Source: Bimastos eiseni
Lineage: Eukaryota > Annelida > Clitellata > Crassiclitellata > Lumbricidae
DNA: 64,000 bases
Assembly: GCA_959347315.1 (NCBI GenBank)
Contig: OY365806.1
Span: forward strand, 23,574,900 to 23,638,899
Direction of reading: 5' to 3'
Under the pieces are notes generated by a model. That model was not told the origin of the DNA. It ran no database searches and worked only from the letters and a program-made list of their open reading frames with translations. The position numbers and the translations under genes were made by a program. This document shows positions 60,201-64,000 of this stretch, in pieces (the first letter of the stretch is position 1; each line of letters starts with the position of its first letter).

Positions 60201-63200
60201 TAATTTTCTTCCTGTTGTTTGGTCAGATTCAATTACCTCAGTCACCACATCAGTTGGTCTCAGTACCATCTCCTCTGCGTCTTGTACTGCTTCTGCAATA
60301 CTTTCGACAGTTGTTGAATGTGCCTCAATTCGCACCTCGTCATCTAATTTTCTTCTTGTCGATTCCTCAGATTCAATTACTTCAGACACTGCTTCACTTT
60401 GTTGTAACATTTTATCACCTGCTTCTTGAACTAGTTCTAATTTAGGTTTCACAGGTTTATCATCTTCCACAATCTCGTTTTCTGTTGAATCTTCAGATTC
60501 GATATCCTCCATAGTTAGCACTTCGCTAGGAATCAGCACTCTTTGTACAGATTCTTGAGCATCTTCTCTGCTATATTCCAAAGTTGGCACTTGCGATTCA
60601 TATGTAATTTCATCAGTGGTTACTTCAGGTATTTGCTCTTTTACTTCATGTTCTGCTACTGCAGCTCCAGCAGGCTCCTGTTTATCAAGCTCATCAGTTC
60701 GTTCTTTGACATCAATCCTAGCAACAACTTCCACAGTGCTTGGCTCCTTTCCGCTGACTTCTGTCACTGCCCCAAAATAGGTTTCCTCATCCTTTGCTGT
60801 CAATGTTTCTTTCAAAACACTTTCTACATCTGTGGGTGTGTCTAGGGCATTAGACACTTTTGAAACATGTGGAATTTCTACAGGAATGCCATCCGAAAAT
60901 TTCACTGAAATGCCAGATACAACCTTTGAGGTGTCCACTGATCGATCAGTTTCTGGAAGCAAATCAGCCGAATCATCAAATTCTTCCGATGTCTCTCCAA
61001 ATTCTATATCTTGCTCTTGATTAGATTCTTCAACGTCTTTAAGAACTCCAAAAGAATCCGCATCATGGCCTTTAGGTGTTACTAGTTCCTCAACTTTGAT
61101 TACTTTTGATATCACATCTCTTGTTCTAAATACCCTTTCCTCTGCTTCTTGTATGTTGTCTGGTACAGGTTCAATATCAGTAAAAGGTGCTACAACTCTG
61201 TCCTCGTCATTCTTACCTTCTGCACAAGTATCTATTTCAAGTTCTCTTGCAGTATCGTCACTTGGCCTTCGCGCCCTCTCTCCTGACTCTTGAACTTCAC
61301 CTGTAGTACCTTCCACAGCAGTTGGCCGTGTTTCAATTGTGACATCCTGTTCTAATTTTCTTCCTGTTGTTTCCTCAGATTCAATCACTTCAGTCACCAC
61401 ATCAGTTGGTGTCAGCACCTTCTCTCCTGCGTCTTGTACTGCTTCTGCAATACTTTCGACAGTTGTCGGTTGTGCCTCAATTCGCACCATCTTATCTAAT
61501 TTTCTTATTGTTGTCTCCTCAGATTCAATTACTTCAGACACCCCATCACTTGTTCGTAACATTTTTTCATCTGCTTCTTGAACTAGTTCTAATTTAGGTT
61601 TCACAGGTTTATCATCTTCCACAATCTCGTTTTCTGTTGAACTTTCAGTTTCGAGTTCCTGAGTTATCAATTCGCTTGGAATCAGGACTCTTTGTCCATA
61701 TTCTTGTGCCTCTTCTCTTCTATATTCCAAAGTTGGTACTTGCGACTCATATGTAATTTCATCAGTGGTTACTTCAGTTATTTCCTCTTCTACTTCATGT
61801 TCTGCTACTGCAGCTCCAGCTGGCTCCTGTTTTTCAAGCTCATCAGGGCATTCTTTAACATCAACTGTAGTGACAACTTCCACAGTGTTTGGCTCCTTTC
61901 CACTCACTTCTGTCACTGCCTCAAAATCAGTTTCTTCATCCTTAGCCGTCAATGTTTCTCTCGAAACACGTTCTACATCTGTGGATGTATCTAGTTCATC
62001 AGTCACTTTTGAAACATGGGGCATTTCTACAGAAATGCCATCCGAAAATTTCACTGAAATGCCAGATACAACTTCTGAGGTGTCCACAGATCGGTCATTT
62101 TCTGCACAAATATCTATTTCAAATTCTCTTGCAGTATCATCACTTGGCCTTTGCACCGTCTCTCCTGCCTCTTGAACTTCATCAGCAATACCTTCCACAA
62201 AAGCTGAATGTACTTCAATTGTTACATCCTCATCTAATTTTCTGCCTGTTGTTTCCTCAGATTCAATTACCTCAGTCACCACAGCACTTGGTCTCAGCAC
62301 CTTTTCTCCTGTGTCTTGTACTGCTTCTGCACTACTTTCGACAGTTATTGGCTGCAAATCAATTTGCACCTCCTCATCTAATTTTCTGCCTGTTGTTTCC
62401 TCAGATTCAATTACCTCAGTCACCACATCAGTTGGTCTCGGCACCTTCTCTCCTGTGTCTTGTACTGCTTCTGCAATACTTTCAACAGTTGTTGGGTGTG
62501 GCTCAATTCGTACCTCCTCATCTAATTTTCTTCTTGTTGTTTCCTCAGATTCAATTACTTCAGACACCACATCACTTGGTCTCAGCAGCTTCTCTCCAGT
62601 GTCTTGTGCTGCTTCTGCAATACTTTCGACAGTTGTCGGTTGTGCCTCAATTTGCACTTCCTCATCTAATTTTCTTCTTGTTGTTTCCTCAGATTCAATT
62701 ACTTCAGACAACACATCACTTGGTCGTAACATTTTATCACCTGCTTCTTGAACCAGTTCTAATTTAGGCTTCACAGTTTTATCATCTTCCACAATCTGAT
62801 AATCGATTGAAAATCCAGGTTCGATTTCCTCCTCAGTAAACACTTTGCTTGGAATCAGCACTCTTTGTCCAGATTCTCGTGCCTCTTCTCTTCTATGTTC
62901 CAATGTTGGCACCTGCGGTTCATTTGAAACTTCATCGTTGGTTACTTCAGGTATTTTCTCTTTCCCAAATTCTTCTACTTCATGCTCGTGTACTGCAACT
63001 CCAGATGGCTCCTGTTTTTCAAGCTCATCAGTTCGTTCTTTGTCATCAACTGTAGTGACAGCCTCCACAGTGCTTGGTTCCTTTTCATGCACTTCTGTCA
63101 CTGCATCAAAATTGGTTTCATTATCCTTTTCTGTCGATTTTTCTTTCAAAACACGTTCTACATCGGTTGGTGTGTAGAGTTCGTCAGACACTTGTGAAAC

Positions 63201-64000
63201 ACGTGGCATTTCTACAGAAATGCCATCCGAAAATTTCACTGAAACCCCAGATACAACTTCTGAGATGTCCACTGATCGGTCACTTTCTGGAAGCAGATCA
63301 ATCGAATCACCAAACTCTTCCGACGTCTCTCCAGATTCCACATCGTGCCCCTGATCAGATTCTTCAACGTCTTTAAGTACTCCAAAAGAATCTGCCTCAC
63401 GGCCTTCAGGTGTTGCTAGTTCCTCAAATGGGATTACTTCTGATACCACCTCTCTTGTTCTAACTAGCTCTCCTTCTGCTTCGTGCATCATGTCTGATGT
63501 AGGTTCAATATTAGTGACAGATGCTAAAACTCTGTTCTGGTCATTCTTACTTTCTGCAAAAGTATCTATCTCAAATTCTCGTGCAGTATCGTCACTTGGC
63601 TTTAGCACCTTCTCTCCAGCCTCTTGAACCTCATCTGCAATACTTTCCACAGCTGTTGTTTGTGCTTCAATTCTTACATCCTCATCTAATTTTCTTCCTG
63701 TTGTTTCCTCGGATTCAATTACTTCAGTCTCCACATAGGGTGGTCTCAGAACCTTCTCTCCAGTGTCTTGCACGTCTTCTGCAATACTTTCGACAGTTGT
63801 TGGATCCGTATCAATTTCAATTTGCACCTCTTCATCTAATTTTCTGCCTGTTGTTTCCTCAGATTCAATTACCTCAGTCACCACAGCACTTGGTCTCAGC
63901 ACCTTTTCTCCTGTGTCTTGTACTGCTTCTGCACTACTTTCGACAGTTATTGGCTGCAAATCAATTTGCACCTCCTCATCTAATTTTCTGCCTGTTGTTT
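39235..64000 (-). CDS. Giant ankyrin-like protein, C-terminal about 6,380 residues (5' part outside window)
   Basis: Exons in transcript order (+ coordinates): 48440 to beyond 64000, 47603-47674, 42957-46418, 39235-39287. Donors are GTAAGC, GTATGT and GTAATT, and acceptors end CAG. All phases join in one frame, ending EEWEIVDKQ-stop. The product is highly acidic, low complexity and repeat-built, with no signal peptide or membrane segment. DGT-V-(K/R)(K/R) modules recur through both large exons and resemble C-terminal modules I remember from ankyrins. Two acidic-W-x-I-V sites resemble giant-ankyrin Atg8-binding motifs. Giant ankyrins link membrane proteins to spectrin in axons through very large repetitive exons. 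The ankyrin-repeat, ZU5/UPA and death domains would lie upstream of the window, so identity is unproven. Alternatives are another giant cytoskeletal linker (MAP1/futsch-like or plakin-like). It is convergent with SH2D4. Confidence 0.6.
39370..39655 (+). mobile_element. tRNA-derived SINE (copy 2) with duplicated A-box region
   Basis: A tRNA-like head is present: A-box-like AGTGCAGTGGTAAGCGTGC and B-box-like GGGTTACAATCCCTGCC. The body motif CCGAGGCTAAGAAATTGAAG is shared with the copy at 31140-31480. The first about 40 bp (GATAGTGCAGTGGTTAGC...) occurs twice in tandem at 39373 and 39411. It lies in the last intron of the giant gene, immediately upstream in transcript terms of the terminal exon. 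Confidence 0.8.
40584..40623. repeat. 20-bp tandem duplication
   Basis: CTTTACATGTCCCATAGCAT occurs twice head to tail. It is intronic, with no evident role. Confidence 0.8.
41590..42400 (-). mobile_element. Probable decayed retroelement 3' region in the last large intron
   Basis: Read on the - strand, around 41780-41900 the sequence gives fragments like a W-N-x-L-P, F-K-x-x-L-x-x-H-L-L terminal block, in shifting frames. A GC-richer 3' part near 41610-41670 follows (GGGTGGCCGTGCTAGCGGG on -). This resembles LINE reverse-transcriptase ends, but the match is weak and the clade is unknown. Confidence 0.35.
42957..46418 (-). CDS. Second large exon of the giant gene (3,462 nt, about 1,154 residues)
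   Basis: The acceptor is at TATGGAATCACAG and the donor is CAAG-GTAATT. The exon starts in phase with the 72-nt exon. The N-terminal 110 residues are nonrepetitive and include VNHSLHLPACLDAGHDHEIV at the start. Then comes an array of 28-residue acidic units (43930-46090). The last about 330 residues contain PDG modules: KPDGSVVKRKLLKTRLKK at about 43760-43815, and a diverged LPDERVVERKIVCTRQRRK at about 43415-43473. An open frame starting later at TTG (46221) is only part of the exon; the frame is open upstream to the acceptor. Confidence 0.8.
43930..46090 (-). repeat. Coding tandem array, 28-residue (84-bp) unit, about 26 copies
   Basis: Consensus unit: ETVTSPDDVPDQSxDLTES-xxKEEKLSD. I count about 26 units. 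Most are 28 residues. Several (about units 15, 17, 20, 22) are shortened to 22 by loss of the TVTSPDD part and start directly at YVxDQS; these alternate with full-length units, suggesting a two-unit (long-short) higher-order repeat. The outer units (first three and last three) are the most diverged, as expected for arrays homogenised by unequal exchange. Rich in Ser/Thr-Pro and acidic residues, probably disordered and phosphorylatable. Confidence 0.9.
47603..47674 (-). CDS. 72-nt linking exon of the giant gene
   Basis: The acceptor is GTTGATTGCAG and the donor is CAG-GTATGT. It encodes EMQALRERLSGSGTSVPSDR with TPSS, joining phase 1 to phase 1. It supplies a short coiled-coil-like heptad plus a Ser/Pro linker between the two repeat exons. 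At a length divisible by three it could be skipped without frameshift. Confidence 0.75.
47808..47826. promoter_or_regulatory. Paired CRE-like sites in intron
   Basis: A perfect palindromic TGACGTCA at 47808-47815 is followed three bases later by TGACGTAA at 47819-47826. The full CRE is the CREB/ATF consensus. It lies in the intron between the giant exon and the 72-nt exon, 130 bp upstream of the latter. Function is speculative. Confidence 0.35.
47955..48246 (-). mobile_element. DNA-transposon remnant with transposase C-terminus
   Basis: On the - strand the frame ends AIDQWRTRLEICVEAEGSHF and a stop at 47957-47959, resembling the C-terminus of DDE transposases common in animal genomes. Upstream it is preceded by NAWEEFDQL in another frame; an 11-bp tandem duplication (48040-48061, TGACCAGCTGA twice) separates the two frames. 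The outer end at about 48218-48246 reads TACACTGTCTGGAAATAAAG on -, a plausible transposon terminus. Most of the coding part is deleted. Family uncertain. Confidence 0.55.
48440..49560 (-). other. C-terminal nonrepetitive segment of the giant exon with DGT-V-K/R modules
   Basis: Two clear modules: LPDGTIVKRKVTKTKTKQ (about 48770-48836) and LPDGTVVRKRITNTKQQQ (about 48550-48606). Each is preceded by an acidic (V/T)xTxxxxxED segment and followed by a V-x-x-R-x-V-L strand, about 28 residues in all. A third, GPDGEISENLETEEY, is at about 49020-49065. A Ser-rich SLSRRSSIDSTTE stretch (about 48970-49005) includes RRSS, a basophilic kinase-type site. The pattern suggests small beta-hairpin modules; structure is inference. 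Confidence 0.6.
48440..64000 (-). CDS. Giant repetitive exon of the giant gene (at least 15,561 nt, open at window edge)
   Basis: One uninterrupted frame runs from the window edge to a GTAAGC donor at 48439, with no stop in 5,186 codons despite very repetitive DNA, so it is under coding constraint. From N to C it contains: eight superunits (about 54100 to the window edge), a pure run of eleven 48-residue units (52180-53770), five units of about 165 residues (49560-51935), then a nonrepetitive charged tail with DGT modules (48440-49560). Glu, Val, Thr and Asp dominate; Cys is rare. Single exons of this size are known for neuronal ankyrins, titin-like and plakin-like genes. The upstream boundary is not in the window. 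Confidence 0.85.
49146..49190 (-). other. Candidate LIR (Atg8/GABARAP-binding) motif in the giant exon
   Basis: The encoded segment TSEWCIVDRETFDTEEH has the core W-x-I-V (Trp codon 49176-49178) with acidic residues before and an acidic helix-prone stretch after. Giant vertebrate ankyrins and nematode UNC-44 are known to bind GABARAP/LC3 through an extended acidic-W-x-x-(I/V/F) motif with such a C-terminal helix. The terminal exon encodes a second, EEWEIVDKQ. Binding is not shown here. Confidence 0.5.
49560..51935 (-). repeat. Five coding repeats of about 165 residues (about 480-505 bp each)
   Basis: Units start at RTERIEGEVRKIEDT, near + positions 51925, 51425, 50925, 50425 and 49945. Each contains KEDGTRVKKTTTTI, then VTEVTWKDE, ERQELVGKDINEEILE-APG, TSVTDSE, and LADGTWEKRKTTRKTV, and ends in a variable acidic linker (MADDLLSADE...). 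Two DGT modules per unit tie this array to the C-terminal modules of the same gene. Linker length varies between units while the DGT blocks are nearly invariant. Confidence 0.9.
52180..53770 (-). repeat. Uninterrupted run of eleven 48-residue (144-bp) units
   Basis: The consensus unit begins SEVVSEVVEHEEPAGRKLEE, continues EVRIEAxTTTVEDIxEEVQE and ends AGEKELRP. Units fall into alternating subtypes (SEVVSEVVEHEE and IDVASEIVEYEE). A five-unit block of 720 bp is repeated almost identically: 52440-52800 matches 53160-53520 in every codon I compared. One unit near 52330 is 44 residues. Residue spacing suggests an elongated acidic rod or disordered chain. Confidence 0.9.
54100..64000 (-). repeat. 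Higher-order repeat: eight superunits of about 1.13-1.66 kb containing the 144-bp unit
   Basis: Each superunit contains: a DRSVDTSEVVSGISVKFSDG block, a TDVERVLKE-AKDEETDFEAV block, KEPSTVEVVTTVDVKE, a YESQVPTLEYRREEAQESGQ block, VLIPSEVITEE, VEDDKTVKPKLELVQEAG, then two to seven 48-residue units. The VVSGxSVKFSDG block occurs at about 63240, 62055, 60905, 59610, 58450, 57150, 56020 and 54355, spacings of roughly 1185, 1150, 1295, 1160, 1300, 1130 and 1665 bp. The array continues past the window edge. Confidence 0.88.

Noticed and set aside
48440..64000. Regularly spaced repeats suggestive of a CRISPR array or satellite
   Set aside because: The repeat unit (144 bp) is coding throughout, with no unique spacers and no adjacent cas-like genes. 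The frame is uninterrupted and spliced to downstream exons.

Overview
The window is metazoan nuclear DNA. Genes are split into many short exons with consensus GT-AG introns, intergenic DNA is AT-rich, and decayed LINEs, a tRNA-derived SINE, hAT-like MITEs with 8-bp target duplications and short TTAA-flanked palindromes are scattered throughout. Nothing prokaryotic or organellar was seen. The three small genes are recognisable bilaterian families, and the exceptional gene looks like a giant ankyrin. An invertebrate such as an echinoderm, hemichordate or lophotrochozoan fits, but the sequence does not fix the species.

Layout. (1) 616-4070, + strand: the last seven exons of a ZCCHC17/pNO40 homologue. 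Its S1-domain exons lie before the window. (2) 4397-14900, - strand: a complete nine-exon mitochondrial ribosomal protein L1 gene (MRPL1), tail to tail with ZCCHC17. (3) 16630-27365, + strand: a complete nine-exon SH2D4-type SH2 adaptor gene, head to head with MRPL1 across 1.7 kb. (4) 27366-38661: about 11 kb without a recognisable gene, rich in mobile-element relics. (5) 39235-64000 and beyond, - strand: the 3' part of a very large gene, convergent with SH2D4. It has a giant exon of at least 15.56 kb (48440 to the window edge), a 72-nt exon, a 3.46-kb repetitive exon and a short terminal exon. All phases agree. About 6,380 residues are encoded inside the window.

The large gene is the outstanding signal. 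The giant exon has a hierarchical coding repeat: a 48-residue (144-bp) unit nested in eight superunits of about 1.13-1.66 kb, then a pure run of eleven 144-bp units, then five units of about 165 residues, then a charged tail with DGT-V-(K/R) modules. The next large exon has about 26 units of a different repeat (28 residues, 84 bp). The DGT modules resemble ankyrin C-termini as I remember them. Two acidic-W-x-I-V motifs, one in the giant exon and one at the extreme C-terminus, resemble the Atg8/GABARAP-binding (LIR) motifs of giant ankyrins. I therefore call it a giant ankyrin-like gene. No ankyrin repeats, ZU5, UPA or death domain lie in the window, so this is an inference.

Apart from that gene the coding content is ordinary housekeeping and signalling: an RNA-binding nucleolar/splicing protein, a mitoribosome subunit and an SH2 adaptor. 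I see no functional link between neighbours. The shared head-to-head region of MRPL1 and SH2D4 is the only place where shared regulation is plausible.
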